A DNA stretch of 64,000 bases. Source: Nakamurella alba (GTDB taxonomy: Bacteria; Actinomycetota; Actinomycetes; Mycobacteriales; Nakamurellaceae). The stretch is taken from NCBI RefSeq assembly GCF_009707545.1, contig NZ_WLYK01000001.1, forward strand, positions 1,798,001 to 1,862,000, in the 5' to 3' direction. The notes below the pieces were generated by a model that saw nothing but the letters and a program-made list of their open reading frames with translations, did no database searches and was not told where the DNA came from. The translations under genes were made by a program, and so were the position numbers. The stretch's first letter is position 1. Each line of letters starts with the position of its first letter. This document shows, in pieces, positions 24,903 through 32,780 of the stretch.

Positions 24903-25393
24903 CAGATGACCTCGTCCAACTCGGCCTGCATCCGGCTCGCCTCGGCATCACGGGCGACGGCCTGGGCCAGCAGCAGCCGCAGGACGTAGATCACGAGCGC
25001 GACACCCAGGACGGCCACACCGATCCCGGCCATGATCAGCGTGACGCCGGGGTCCTCCCGCTGACCGGGAGCATTGATCGCCGTGACCACAAACCAGACG
25101 ATCGCGACCGCCACCACCGCGCCGATCACTCCGTCGACGAACCGGAACGCCGCGGGGGAGAAGACCGTCCCGCGGCGGACCATCGACACCAGCCGCCACA
25201 CGCAGACGAGAGCCACCTGGACCGCGAGCAACCCGACGATCGCGCAGATGCGGAACGCGGTCAGCGGGAGTGTCCCGTCCTCAGGATCGTTCCCGCTGAT
25301 CAGCAGCCAGAGCATGCCCACCTGCATACCGACCGTGCCGAGGAACATCACTGCGAGCACCGCGCGCAGCGCGTTCACCACCCACCTGGCCAT
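24902..25393 (-). CDS. DUF2975-family membrane protein
   Basis: 163 residues with four hydrophobic segments (about 8-33, 46-70, 87-108 and 121-145) and a charged C-terminal helix (QAVARDAEASRMQAELDEVI). The RRGTVFSPAAFR loop between the second and third segments is typical of DUF2975. GGGAGG stands six bases before the ATG. It is translationally coupled to the XRE regulator gene. Its function is unknown; in this pairing it is thought to be a membrane partner of the regulator. Confidence 0.85.
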   Translation of the reverse strand: MARWVVNALRAVLAVMFLGTVGMQVGMLWLLISGNDPEDGTLPLTAFRICAIVGLLAVQVALVCVWRLVSMVRRGTVFSPAAFRFVDGVIGAVVAVAIVWFVVTAINAPGQREDPGVTLIMAGIGVAVLGVALVIYVLRLLLAQAVARDAEASRMQAELDEVI

Positions 25394-25405
25394 GACCTGC
25401 CTCCC

Positions 25406-25439
25406 ATCGATTCGCGATGAGTATCTATCGTTTCTCGAT
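25406..25439. promoter_or_regulatory. Twin ATCG-N5-CGAT operators of the XRE-DUF2975 operon
   Basis: ATCGATTCGCGAT (25406-25418) and ATCGTTTCTCGAT (25427-25439) share the form ATCG-N5-CGAT with a common TTC core and are centred 21 bases apart, two helical turns. The first begins 12 bases upstream of the DUF2975 ATG and adjoins its ribosome site. This is a good candidate for cooperative autorepression by the encoded XRE protein. Confidence 0.55.
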
Positions 25440-26205
25440 GGATCTGCAAGGTCGGAATCTCAAGGTCGAGCCGCTGCCTGCCTTTACCAACTGGCGCAGG
25501 TGGGGTTACAGTGCGGTGCGGCCCGCACCTACATGACGGCTACGTAGTCCACTGCGCGCATTCTTTCCGCATAGCGGACACACGGAGCGATGTGTCCGAT
25601 GATGTCATCTATTGCAAACCATCGAGGACAGCAGGCGTTCCACTCCCGAGGGGCAGGGTGGCACAATCTGCCAAAATGTTGTCATGCTCGTGAACGCTTG
25701 TAAGAAACTCGTAGAACGGGTACGACTGCCTGACCCTCCGACTGGAGCTGGGAAAATTGAAGCGACCCTGTTGGATTTCGACGAATAGGAATGTCAACAG
25801 ACCCTCTAAGCTAGTCAGCACCCAGATGGAATCCCACTGGGTTGCCAGCATCGAATAATCGACTGGGGCCGACCGTGGGGATTCTTTGGTGCACCGTGAG
25901 GTTTGGCGCCATATTCAGCCTCCTCCCGTACAACGATAGACGGTCAGGCACTTGAGCGCAATCGATTGCGCAATCGATAGATTCCACGCTTCCTTAACGA
26001 CCGCCAAGCGACAGTCGTCCCATATTGACCTGGTCGTAAGGCTGATCGGCATGACGAATCGGAAATTTCTCGGCCTGCTCCTCGCAAGAGTTCGGGATTG
26101 AAAACTCTCCGGCTGCGGGACTTCTAGACGAAGTTAGGGATGAATAGCCAAATCCGACCAACAATCTGCGCACACTGTTTGCATCCGCCAGATTGGCCTT
26201 CGATT
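25440..26205. other. Lower-GC stretch at the island's left edge, no convincing gene
   Basis: Base composition falls sharply here from the surrounding very high GC. Only short chance-like ORFs are visible; the longest minus-strand one (25609-25851, 80 codons) lacks a ribosome site and a recognisable fold. The stretch marks the transition from core chromosome into the foreign island and may hold its left junction, but no copy of the tRNA-Leu 3' end was spotted. Confidence 0.5.
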
Positions 26206-26937
26206 CTACGCCGGATCTTCCGCGTTCGTCACTCCGTCGAAGTGGATGACGATCGTTTCGTCAGTTTGATCATGCCGAGCCAGGTAATCACGTTCAGTAA
26301 TGCCGGTGATCGTCAAAGAGACGTTGTCGTACTTGACAGAGCCGAACGGAATCACCTTTACGCGAGCACCCACTTCAAAAGTGGGTATCGACTTGGGCTC
26401 AGGGTAAGAATCTGTAATTCTTGCTACGCCGGGGTCAAAAGCGCGAGATTTTGGATTTCGTCTCCACACTTTTAGAGGAACCGGTGCGTCGTGGCTCTCG
26501 TCTTCGCATAGGAAGCCATTAGGGCCGGGTGGACGAACGGAGACGAACCCGTGATCGTCGGGACACAATCCAAACCAGGGGTAGAGTAGGGGGTTCACGA
26601 GCTTCGAGTCTTCGGCGCTGCCGCCTAGCCCAACAACCACTTCTTTCCAGCCATCGGAGTGTTCTGCAGCAACTCCTGCGATCGCATGCGCCACTTCGTG
26701 ACGAACCGCGCCGCGGCGCTCGGCGGGAGTCATCATAGCCATGTGAGTTGCGCTGAAGACTATTCGATCGATATGAGCGAGAGTGACGCCGCCAAGATCG
26801 GTGGATTCGATGGAGTGCGCCCAGAAGACGGACCATCCATGCAAACCATGCTGAGATAGCAGCGCCTTGGCGAATCGATGTACGGTCTGCAGATCACGCT
26901 CCACTGCAGTGGACCTCGTAGGCACTTGACGTTTCAC
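26206..26937 (-). CDS. SprT-like zinc metallopeptidase-domain protein
   Basis: 243 residues. The central segment RRGAVRHEVAHAIAGVAAEHSDGWKEVVVGLGGSAE (about residues 75-110) has the SprT/Spartan zinc-site plan: HExxH (HEVAH), then a third His followed shortly by W-K. Upstream is a HGLHGWSVFWAHSIE segment as in SprT-like domains. The C-terminal third (VGARVKVIPFGSVKYDNVSLTITGITERDYL) looks like a small beta-rich domain. The GTG start follows GGAG and lies 3 bases after a 49-codon ORF. Codon use is less GC-biased than in flanking genes, consistent with transfer. Eukaryotic relatives cut DNA-protein crosslinks; a role here in DNA repair or phage conflict is possible but unproven. Confidence 0.75.
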   Translation of the reverse strand: MKRQVPTRSTAVERDLQTVHRFAKALLSQHGLHGWSVFWAHSIESTDLGGVTLAHIDRIVFSATHMAMMTPAERRGAVRHEVAHAIAGVAAEHSDGWKEVVVGLGGSAEDSKLVNPLLYPWFGLCPDDHGFVSVRPPGPNGFLCEDESHDAPVPLKVWRRNPKSRAFDPGVARITDSYPEPKSIPTFEVGARVKVIPFGSVKYDNVSLTITGITERDYLARHDQTDETIVIHFDGVTNAEDPA

Positions 26938-26940
26938 TTC

Positions 26941-27090
26941 TTAGACTCCATGAGGGTAGGTAGGGCGGCAGCAACACATTGGGTGGGTTTTCGATGGAAT
27001 GATCCTGACGCGATGGAGTTTGCCTTTAGGCGCCGGCACCGTCGGGTCAGCAGGAATTTCCACGAAGCTGACTTTTCGGCCGGTGACCAT
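26941..27090 (-). CDS. Small ORF coupled upstream of the SprT-like gene
   Basis: 49 residues from the ATG at 27090, with GGAG eight bases upstream. It reads MVTGRKVSFVEIPADPTVPA and continues KGKLHRVRIIPSKTHPMCCCRPTYPHGV, which looks like protein sequence rather than noise. The TAA stop is 3 bases from the GTG of the SprT-like gene. No family is recognised. The three consecutive Cys near the C-terminus are unusual. Confidence 0.4.
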   Translation of the reverse strand: MVTGRKVSFVEIPADPTVPAPKGKLHRVRIIPSKTHPMCCCRPTYPHGV

Positions 27091-27251
27091 AAGAGTGGCT
27101 CCGAGCGCAGACTCATCAGGAGCGCCGTGCTTTCATCTGGCTACTCTTGCCCGACCACTAGGCGCAAGCGAGATGCTCAGGGAACGGTGACTGAAGGCAT
27201 CGGAGATGTCATTTTCCTACTTGGCAGATCCGACTTTCCGCATCAAAATCT

Positions 27252-28577
27252 CTACATGCGGTAATACGCGCCGGGATCAAGTTCGGCCTTCCATGTTCGA
27301 TTCTTTGGATGCGTGGCCATCCACCGTGCAAGTTCCATAAGTACATCGTTAAGGTCCTCGAGAAGCGCAATCTGGCGATGCACAAACGTTCTATCCGTGA
27401 TGTTCGTGCGCAACGTATGGGCAGGCTTCTGCCGGGCCTGGCGTACTTCACGCAGCGGTTGCAGTATGTCCTTCGCCACCGCCGGGGCAATGCCTCTGCC
27501 CTCGAGGAAGACAGCGAGGCGCGTGAGTGTGCCTAGGCTCTGATCATTTTTGTCCTTGCGGGGTACTCCCGCTGCGTCCAGGCCGTCATGGCGAATGTTG
27601 TCTGATAGAATCTTGTCGAGCTGTACGATGAATTCATCCCATTCACGCTGCGACGGACGGAGAATCCATCCGAATTCCTGTGGTCGATCGGTGAGATTGA
27701 AGAGTGATACGCCAAAGGCTCCCGTCCAAAGAGAGTTGAGGTTTTCAAGCTCGACGAAGAGGTGGTCGAACGGCCCAATGCCATCCGCCCAGTGGCCCAT
27801 TTGGGTCATCCACCATGCAGGGTGCGGCTCTAGGTCCGTGTCGTTCACCTGATACGACTGCCAGCGTTGCTGGTGCTCAGGCGTGAGTTTGGCGAGATCA
27901 CCGTAGAATGCTGCGACTCGGCGGATAATCGGCGTCATTCTATCGCCGCGATCGTAGCCCGAAAGGTCGTAGGCGAACCCAACATGACTCAATGAAACCT
28001 TATCGCGCTCGGGCTCGGCTTCGTCTATGTAGGCCGCGTCGCCGATACTCATGTCAACACCGAAGTCCCAGTAGCGAAAGTGGTAACGCGGGTCGTTTCG
28101 ATAGGGCTCAAGTACATCGAAACTGAAATAGGCGAGCTCTAGACTGCCCCGACCCTTCGCCATCGCCGCGCCGAACGGACTCCCCTTCAAGCGCGCCGGA
28201 ACACGCACACCCCTCATGGCGAGCGGAGTCGGGTACAGCACCACGCCATAGCCAGGCTTCGCCAACTCATCGAGTGACTCGAGCTGTGACTCGATCGTCC
28301 GCCGTGAGGGCCACGGCCGGATGTGTGGGTTCGGATAGTCGACTTCCGCCACCATCACTTGGAGTTTGCCGTCGGCCACCAGGCCCTTCGCAACGTCCAC
28401 CACGGAGGTCTGGACATTTGTGTGCAGGTGGAGTCCGTTGAAGTCGCCCGACTGTAGATACCGGTCCGACACCACCTTCATGAGGGCATCTGGAGTTAGC
28501 TCGGTCATCAGACCATTCAACCGCATCGGGAGGTCCGTGGTGACATCTCTAGGGTCCAGTGCGCACTGGATCGTCAT
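27252..28577 (-). CDS. Hypothetical island protein with a C-terminal HEPN-like R-x4-H motif
   Basis: 441 residues from the ATG at 28577, which has AGGGG upstream; a start nine codons earlier is possible. No membrane segment or signal. The first 330 residues are a soluble unknown domain (VMVAEVDYPNPHIRPWPS, FSFDVLEPYRNDPRYHFRYWDFGVDMS and SLWTGAFGVSLFNLTDRP are landmarks). The C-terminal 110 residues are helical, with VRQARQKPAHTL at about 378-389. This R-x4-H arrangement inside helices is the signature of HEPN ribonuclease domains common in toxin and anti-phage proteins. The gene sits in the low-GC island with an overlapping small ORF upstream. No known family is recognised with certainty. 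Confidence 0.65.
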   Translation of the reverse strand: MTIQCALDPRDVTTDLPMRLNGLMTELTPDALMKVVSDRYLQSGDFNGLHLHTNVQTSVVDVAKGLVADGKLQVMVAEVDYPNPHIRPWPSRRTIESQLESLDELAKPGYGVVLYPTPLAMRGVRVPARLKGSPFGAAMAKGRGSLELAYFSFDVLEPYRNDPRYHFRYWDFGVDMSIGDAAYIDEAEPERDKVSLSHVGFAYDLSGYDRGDRMTPIIRRVAAFYGDLAKLTPEHQQRWQSYQVNDTDLEPHPAWWMTQMGHWADGIGPFDHLFVELENLNSLWTGAFGVSLFNLTDRPQEFGWILRPSQREWDEFIVQLDKILSDNIRHDGLDAAGVPRKDKNDQSLGTLTRLAVFLEGRGIAPAVAKDILQPLREVRQARQKPAHTLRTNITDRTFVHRQIALLEDLNDVLMELARWMATHPKNRTWKAELDPGAYYRM

Positions 28578-28830
28578 GAGTCCCCTTGACGGTCTGCTTG
28601 GCAAGCTGTCTGTCTGATGGCAGCGTCGTGAAAGTTCGAGAACGACTTGGTGGACAGAGCGGTCCGCTGCGTCCGAGGGACTCGATGCCGGCCACTACTG
28701 CGCTGATCGCTGCCAGTGCAGTGGGTTCCATCGCTGAACAGGTCGTTGGTTGCGATTCCGTGCGCATGGGCGATGCACTGAGCCGCTCAGCCAGGATCCC
28801 GAGACGGTGAGACATCGACCCGATGAGCAT
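28549..28830 (-). CDS. Small hypothetical ORF overlapping the start of the HEPN-like gene
   Basis: 93 residues from the ATG at 28830, preceded by GGAGGGGG about eight bases away. It overlaps the next gene's start by 29 bases, the arrangement of a coupled pair. The sequence has a short hydrophobic stretch (ALAAISAVVAGIESLG) and no recognised domain. Third-position GC is moderate, like other island genes. It may be a small partner of the downstream protein, or a chance frame. Confidence 0.35.
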   Translation of the reverse strand: MLIGSMSHRLGILAERLSASPMRTESQPTTCSAMEPTALAAISAVVAGIESLGRSGPLCPPSRSRTFTTLPSDRQLAKQTVKGTHDDPVRTGP

Positions 28831-28853
28831 GTTCAGCGCCCCCTCCTCTAGAC

Positions 28854-28899
28854 CTTGCTGATCACGGGTCGAGGCGACACCTCGACCCGTGATCAGCAG
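28854..28899. repeat. 46-bp palindromic relic of the IS481-type element
   Basis: The first 31 bases match the left end of the IS at 29627 with one difference, and the rest matches its right end, so the two termini are fused without an interior. Arms TGCTGATCACGGGTCGAGG and CCTCGACCCGTGATCAGCA (19 bases) flank 5 bases. CTAG stands beside each side, as it does at the intact element. The 226 bases that follow, up to 29125, show no convincing gene. Confidence 0.6.
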
Positions 28900-29125
28900 T
28901 CCTAGGCTTCTGAAGACAGAACCTACCGACGCACGCCCGCTGTGGACTCCTACGATCGGGTTCTGCTGACCGAACTGGATGCCTTCCTGGTCGGCGACAG
29001 ACTATGGGAAAGATTGATCTGCCCGGGCCGCGCCTTCCAAGCCATCCTCCAGCCGCTGCTCCTCTGGTCCAGCAAGAGAAGCATCGTGCTGCCAGCCACG
29101 TGACACGGCGTGCGATGGTTGTTCT

Positions 29126-29545
29126 ATGACGATTCGGATCATGCTCGTGGACGGCCCGCACCGAGGCACGTCGGAGGGCCTACTGATGGACCGCTCGTTC
29201 GAAGCTGCCGCGCCGGCGCCCGGTGAGACCTTCGAACTGGACAGCCAGGCGTACGCGTTTACCGGCACGTCGCAGGTCGAGGAGGACGGCGAGTACTGGC
29301 ACGCCACGAAGGACTCCATCGAGCTGTTCCTGTGGCTGAAGGATCTCTCGTCGGCCACCAGGGCTCACCTGCTGGCTCACCCGAACGATCCCGTTCCCAC
29401 CGAAATGATCGCAGAGCTTGTCCACTCCGGACAGGCCGTGGCCAGCGATGCCTACTGGCCGGAATCTGACGTTGGCCCGAGTGGCTTCTACCTGCGTGAG
29501 AGCGTGCAGCAGTACCTCGAAGAGCACCAGCCGCTGGAACGTTGA
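29126..29545 (+). CDS. Hypothetical protein
   Basis: 139 residues. It starts TIRIMLVDGPHRGTSEGLLMD and contains aromatic, acidic segments (QVEEDGEYWHATKDSIELFLWLKDLS and QYLEEHQPLER). There is no signal peptide or membrane segment. GC content is nearer the chromosome mean than in the minus-strand island genes. A strong stem-loop follows the stop. No family is recognised; the size and acidic character would suit a small soluble accessory protein of mobile origin, which is speculative. Confidence 0.65.
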   Translation: MTIRIMLVDGPHRGTSEGLLMDRSFEAAAPAPGETFELDSQAYAFTGTSQVEEDGEYWHATKDSIELFLWLKDLSSATRAHLLAHPNDPVPTEMIAELVHSGQAVASDAYWPESDVGPSGFYLRESVQQYLEEHQPLER

Positions 29546-29564
29546 GGACCGACCTGTGGTAGTC

Positions 29565-29594
29565 ATCTGGCGTCCGGGAGGACGCCAGATTCTT
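29565..29594 (+). terminator. Intrinsic terminator after the hypothetical gene
   Basis: Perfect 11-base arms ATCTGGCGTCC and GGACGCCAGAT with a GGGA loop, followed by TCTT, 19 bases after the stop of the preceding gene. Confidence 0.6.
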
Positions 29595-29626
29595 CGCCGA
29601 ACAGTCTCGGGACGACGTCCCTAGAA

Positions 29627-30754
29627 CTTGCTGATCACGGGTCGAGGTGACACCTCGCTGAGTTGGGTGGGGTCACGGGTGGGAGCCTTCGGTTGCTTCG
29701 GTGACCAGAAGGAGACCACCCGTGACCCCAGATCAGATCATCGCGCATCGGCGTGCGCACGTCATCTCCCAGGCCGCGAAGGTGGGTGTGTCGGCGGCCT
29801 GCCGGGCGGCCGGGGTGTCCCGCACGGCCTACTACCGGTGGGTCAAGGCCGCGGCCCGGTACGGGTCGGCGGCGCTGGTGCCCAAGCGGCGCCGGCCACC
29901 GGCGATGCCCACCGCGATGAGCGCGCAGGAGGTGTCGGCGATCCTGGCCGTCGCGGTCGCCCACCCGACGCTTGGTGCGCGACAGTTGTTGCGCCACTTG
30001 GCCAAGCATGATGTTCACCGGTCCGCGTCGGGGGTGCAGAAGGTGTTGGTGCGACACCAGCTGGGCCGCCGTGCGCAGCGGCTGGCCGCGTTGGCCTCGC
30101 TCACCGCCGCCGACACCGGCCAGCTCACCGACGCCGCGATGGCGGGGCCGTTCGGGTTCTGCCAGGCCGCGTCGGTAGCCGGGCAGAACGTGTCGATGGA
30201 CACCTTCTACGTCGGCAAGCTCAAAGGCGTGGGCACGATCTGGCAGTTCACCGCGGTCGACGTGGCGACCCGATGGGCGATCGTGTCGTTGATCGTCGGG
30301 GACAAGACCGCCGCCGGCGCGGCCCGGTTCCTGGATCACGTCCGGGCCGAGTTCGGCCGGCTCGGTGTCCCGGTCACCGGGGTCCTTACCGACAACGGGC
30401 CGGAGTTCGTCGGACGCGACTTCACAAGCCACCTCGGTGATCTCGGCATCCTGCATCACCGGATCCCGCCGCGCAGCCCGAACCACAACGCGGTCTGCGA
30501 GCGGTTCCAGGGCACCCTGCTGCACGAGTTCTACCGGCCGTTCTTCCACCGCGCCCGCATCGACCGAATCGCCGATCTGCAGACCGGCCTGGCCGCCGCG
30601 ATCACCGACTACAACCACCACCGCCCGAACAACGGCGCCTACATGGCCGGCCGCACCCCCCGGCAACTACTCAACGAGAAGCGACCGGCACAATCAGCCG
30701 CGTAAACAGCAGCCGCAGAGCGGCCACCTGTCACCTCCACCCGTGATCAGCAAG
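29627..30754 (+). mobile_element. Complete IS481-family insertion sequence with 8-bp target duplication
   Basis: 1128 bases. The left end (29627-29652) and the inverted right end (30729-30754) agree at 25 of 26 positions and begin CTTGCTGATCACGGGT. The element is flanked by identical CCCTAGAA sequences (29619-29626 and 30755-30762), an exact 8-bp target-site duplication centred on CTAG. It carries one transposase gene with intact catalytic residues, so it looks recently inserted and potentially active. An additional internal palindrome (CGAGGTGACACCTCG) is present in the left end. Confidence 0.92.
29722..30705 (+). CDS. IS481-family transposase
   Basis: 327 residues from the GTG at 29722, chosen because AAGGAG lies seven bases upstream; a GTG at 29701 is also in frame. 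An N-terminal helix-turn-helix (SQAAKVGVSAACRAAGVSRTAYYRWV) precedes a retroviral-integrase-type core with the DDE triad: Asp in SMDTFYVG, Asp in LTDNGPEFVG and Glu in NAVCERFQG, the last two about 35 residues apart as expected. The C-terminal YNHHRPNNGAYMAGRTPRQLL is typical of the family. The gene fills the element between its inverted repeats. Confidence 0.95.
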   Translation: MTPDQIIAHRRAHVISQAAKVGVSAACRAAGVSRTAYYRWVKAAARYGSAALVPKRRRPPAMPTAMSAQEVSAILAVAVAHPTLGARQLLRHLAKHDVHRSASGVQKVLVRHQLGRRAQRLAALASLTAADTGQLTDAAMAGPFGFCQAASVAGQNVSMDTFYVGKLKGVGTIWQFTAVDVATRWAIVSLIVGDKTAAGAARFLDHVRAEFGRLGVPVTGVLTDNGPEFVGRDFTSHLGDLGILHHRIPPRSPNHNAVCERFQGTLLHEFYRPFFHRARIDRIADLQTGLAAAITDYNHHRPNNGAYMAGRTPRQLLNEKRPAQSAA

Positions 30755-30969
30755 CCCTAGAAGGCCCGATGTGAGCATGGCACCCAAGCGCCCTGGGATA
30801 TGCCGCATCGCTAAGAAGCACCCGCGCATCAGCTGGCTCAGCCCTGCCTGCTCTACAGGACGATCCGGGCTACGGCCTGATTATCGATTCACCCGAGATC
30901 ACAAGCTCACCTGGGATACCGCTGTGCCACCGACGGACAGCGGCCCTGCCGCCGACTTACCTACGCTCA

Positions 30970-31144
30970 CTGCGGCACACCAGCGCAGTCCCTGCGGCTC
31001 GCCGCCGGGCTGCACCCGAAGATCGTGCGGGAGCGACTCGGGCACCAGACCCTCAGTATCTCGCTGGACACCTACTCTCACGCCCTGCCGACCATGGAGC
31101 GCGAGGCGGCGCCTGCGCTCGGTCGATTGGTCCACGGAGGGTGA
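30970..31144 (+). pseudogene. Remnant of a tyrosine recombinase (phage-type integrase), frameshifted
   Basis: LRHT, the integrase box with the catalytic R-H pair, is readable at 30970-30981; the frame then shifts and continues QSLRLAAGLHPKIVRERLGHQTLSISLDTYSHALPTMEREAAPALGRLVHGG to a stop at 31144, with the LGH box and the catalytic Tyr in DTYSH. This is the last 65 or so residues of an integrase, with nothing recognisable upstream to 30763. Its position about 90 bases from the 3' end of tRNA-Leu(GAG) fits an element once integrated at that tRNA. Confidence 0.8.
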
Positions 31145-31181
31145 TCCGGGTGGCGGATGATCACAGGCCAGAACGACAAAG

Positions 31182-31210
31182 CCCCTGCGCAGCGTTTCCG
31201 CTGGCAGGGG
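31182..31210 (-). terminator. Terminator of tRNA-Leu
   Basis: Arms CCCCTGCGCAGCG and CGCTGGCAGGGG pair with one bulge around TTTC. It lies 25 bases beyond the tRNA 3' end in the direction of its transcription and is followed on that strand by GCTTTGTCGTT. Confidence 0.55.
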
Positions 31211-31234
31211 TTACGCCGTCTGTCTCAACCAGAG

Positions 31235-31317
31235 TGTCCGAGGGGGGACTTGAACCCCCACGCCCTTGCGGGCACTAGCACCTCAAGCTAGCGCGTCTGC
31301 CATTCCGCCACCCGGAC
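31235..31317 (-). tRNA. tRNA-Leu (anticodon GAG)
   Basis: An 83-base cloverleaf read on the minus strand. Acceptor GTCCGGG pairs with CTCGGAC (one G-U), the anticodon stem CTAGC/GCTAG holds the loop TTGAGGT with anticodon GAG, a long variable arm (TGCCCGCAAGGGCGT) marks the class II Leu type, and the T-arm GGGGG-TTCAAGT-CCCCC is perfect. CCA is not encoded. It forms the right edge of the island and the probable attachment site of the decayed integrase. Confidence 0.95.
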
Positions 31318-31434
31318 CCGGGTCCGCAGCCCGTCCTGGCGCTGCGACGGCTCAGCTTACCCGGTCCGGGCCGGTGCTACCGACCACCGAACGGAAGGCC
31401 GGCGGACGGACCCGCGGGTGGTAGGAAAGACGCC

Positions 31435-32772
31435 ATGTCCGACCAGTCGTCCTCCGCCGTCCAGGGTCCCAGCCAGGCCGAGAGCGAGGTGGTGACGCTC
31501 TGCAGCGAGCTGATCCGCTTCGAGTCGGTCAACACCGGTGACCCGGACACCATCGGCGACGGCGAGGCCCAGGCCGCCCGGTACATCCAGCAGAAGCTGG
31601 AGGAGGTGGGCTACGAGACCACCTACCTCGAGGCCGTCCCGGGTCGCGGCAATGTGTTCGCCCGGCTCAAGGGATCGGATCCGTCCCGGGGCGCGCTGCT
31701 GGTGCACGGCCACGTCGACGTGGTGCCGGCCGATCCCTCGGAATGGACGGTCCACCCGTTCTCCGGTGCGGTGCAGGACGGCTTCGTCTGGGGCCGCGGT
31801 GCCGTCGACATGAAGGACATGGTCGCGATGATGGTCGCGGTCGCCCGGCAGCTGAAGGCCGAGGGCACGGTGCCGCCGCGGGACATCATCTGGGCGTTCA
31901 TGTCCGACGAGGAGGCCGGCGGCGCCTGGGGTTCGCAGTGGCTGGTCACCGAGCACCCGGAGCTCTTCGCGGACGCCACCGAGGCGGTGTCGGAGGTCGG
32001 CGGCTTCTCGGTGGCGATCGACGACCTGCGCCGGGCCTACCTGGTGGCCGCGGCCGAGAAGGGGGTGGCCTGGGCGACGCTGCGGGCCACCGGCCGGGCC
32101 GGCCACGGCTCGTTCACCAACGACGACAACGCGGTGACGAAGATCGCCGCCGCGGTGACCCGGCTGGGCTCCTACGACTTCCCGCTGACGATGACCGCGA
32201 CCGTGCGGTCGTTCCTGGACAAGGTCGCCGGGCTCACCGGGATGGAGTTCCCGGAGGACGACCTCGAGGGGCACATCGCCAAGCTGGGCAACATCTCCCG
32301 GATCGTCAACGCCACCCTGCGCAACACCGCCAACCCGACGATGCTCAAGGCCGGTTACAAGGCGAACGTGATCCCGTCCACCGCCGAGGCGACCGTCGAC
32401 TGCCGGGTGCTGCCGGGCTCGGAGGACACCTTCCGGCAGCAGGTCGCGGAGATCGTCGGCCCGGACATCGAGATCGACTGGGTGTGGCAGCCGCCGCTGG
32501 AGTTCCCGTTCGAGGGCGCTCTTGTCGACGCGATGTCCGCAGCGCTGGTGGCCGAGGACCCGCACGCGCACCCGGTGCCGTACATGCTCAGCGGCGGTAC
32601 CGACAACAAGGCCTTCGCCCGGCTGGGGATCAAGGGGTACGGATTCTCGCCGCTCAAGCTGCCGGCGGACCTGGACTTCGCCGCCCTGTTCCACGGGGTC
32701 GACGAGCGGGTGCCGGTGGATGCCCTGACCTTCGGGACCCGGGTGCTGTACCGGTTCCTGCTCACCAGCTGA
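31435..32772 (+). CDS. M20/M25/M40-family metallopeptidase (dipeptidase-like)
   Basis: 445 residues, full length. Di-zinc ligand motifs are in order: HGHVDVVPAD near residue 87, the bridging Asp in GRGAVDMKD near 124, and SDEEAGG near 155 with the catalytic Glu pair. The lid or dimerisation domain follows from about 210, and the last ligand His is in FHGVDERVP near residue 422. It is expected to hydrolyse peptides or N-acyl amino acids in the cytoplasm. The ATG lies 118 bases from tRNA-Leu on the opposite strand. It is followed closely by the convergent azlD gene, only 8 bases away. Confidence 0.92.
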   Translation: MSDQSSSAVQGPSQAESEVVTLCSELIRFESVNTGDPDTIGDGEAQAARYIQQKLEEVGYETTYLEAVPGRGNVFARLKGSDPSRGALLVHGHVDVVPADPSEWTVHPFSGAVQDGFVWGRGAVDMKDMVAMMVAVARQLKAEGTVPPRDIIWAFMSDEEAGGAWGSQWLVTEHPELFADATEAVSEVGGFSVAIDDLRRAYLVAAAEKGVAWATLRATGRAGHGSFTNDDNAVTKIAAAVTRLGSYDFPLTMTATVRSFLDKVAGLTGMEFPEDDLEGHIAKLGNISRIVNATLRNTANPTMLKAGYKANVIPSTAEATVDCRVLPGSEDTFRQQVAEIVGPDIEIDWVWQPPLEFPFEGALVDAMSAALVAEDPHAHPVPYMLSGGTDNKAFARLGIKGYGFSPLKLPADLDFAALFHGVDERVPVDALTFGTRVLYRFLLTS

Positions 32773-32780
32773 GGTACCGA

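Noticed and set aside
25515-25529. GGTGCGG-C-CCGCACC inverted repeat as island attachment site
   Set aside because: Only 7-base arms in high-GC sequence, and no match to the tRNA-Leu 3' end or to the right junction.
25609-25851. 80-codon minus-strand ORF at the island edge
   Set aside because: No ribosome site, no recognisable fold, and frames of this length are expected by chance in this lower-GC stretch.
26878-27264. 128-codon plus-strand ORF opposite the SprT-like region
   Set aside because: It runs antisense to the better supported 49-codon ORF and SprT-like start, and its sequence is not protein-like.
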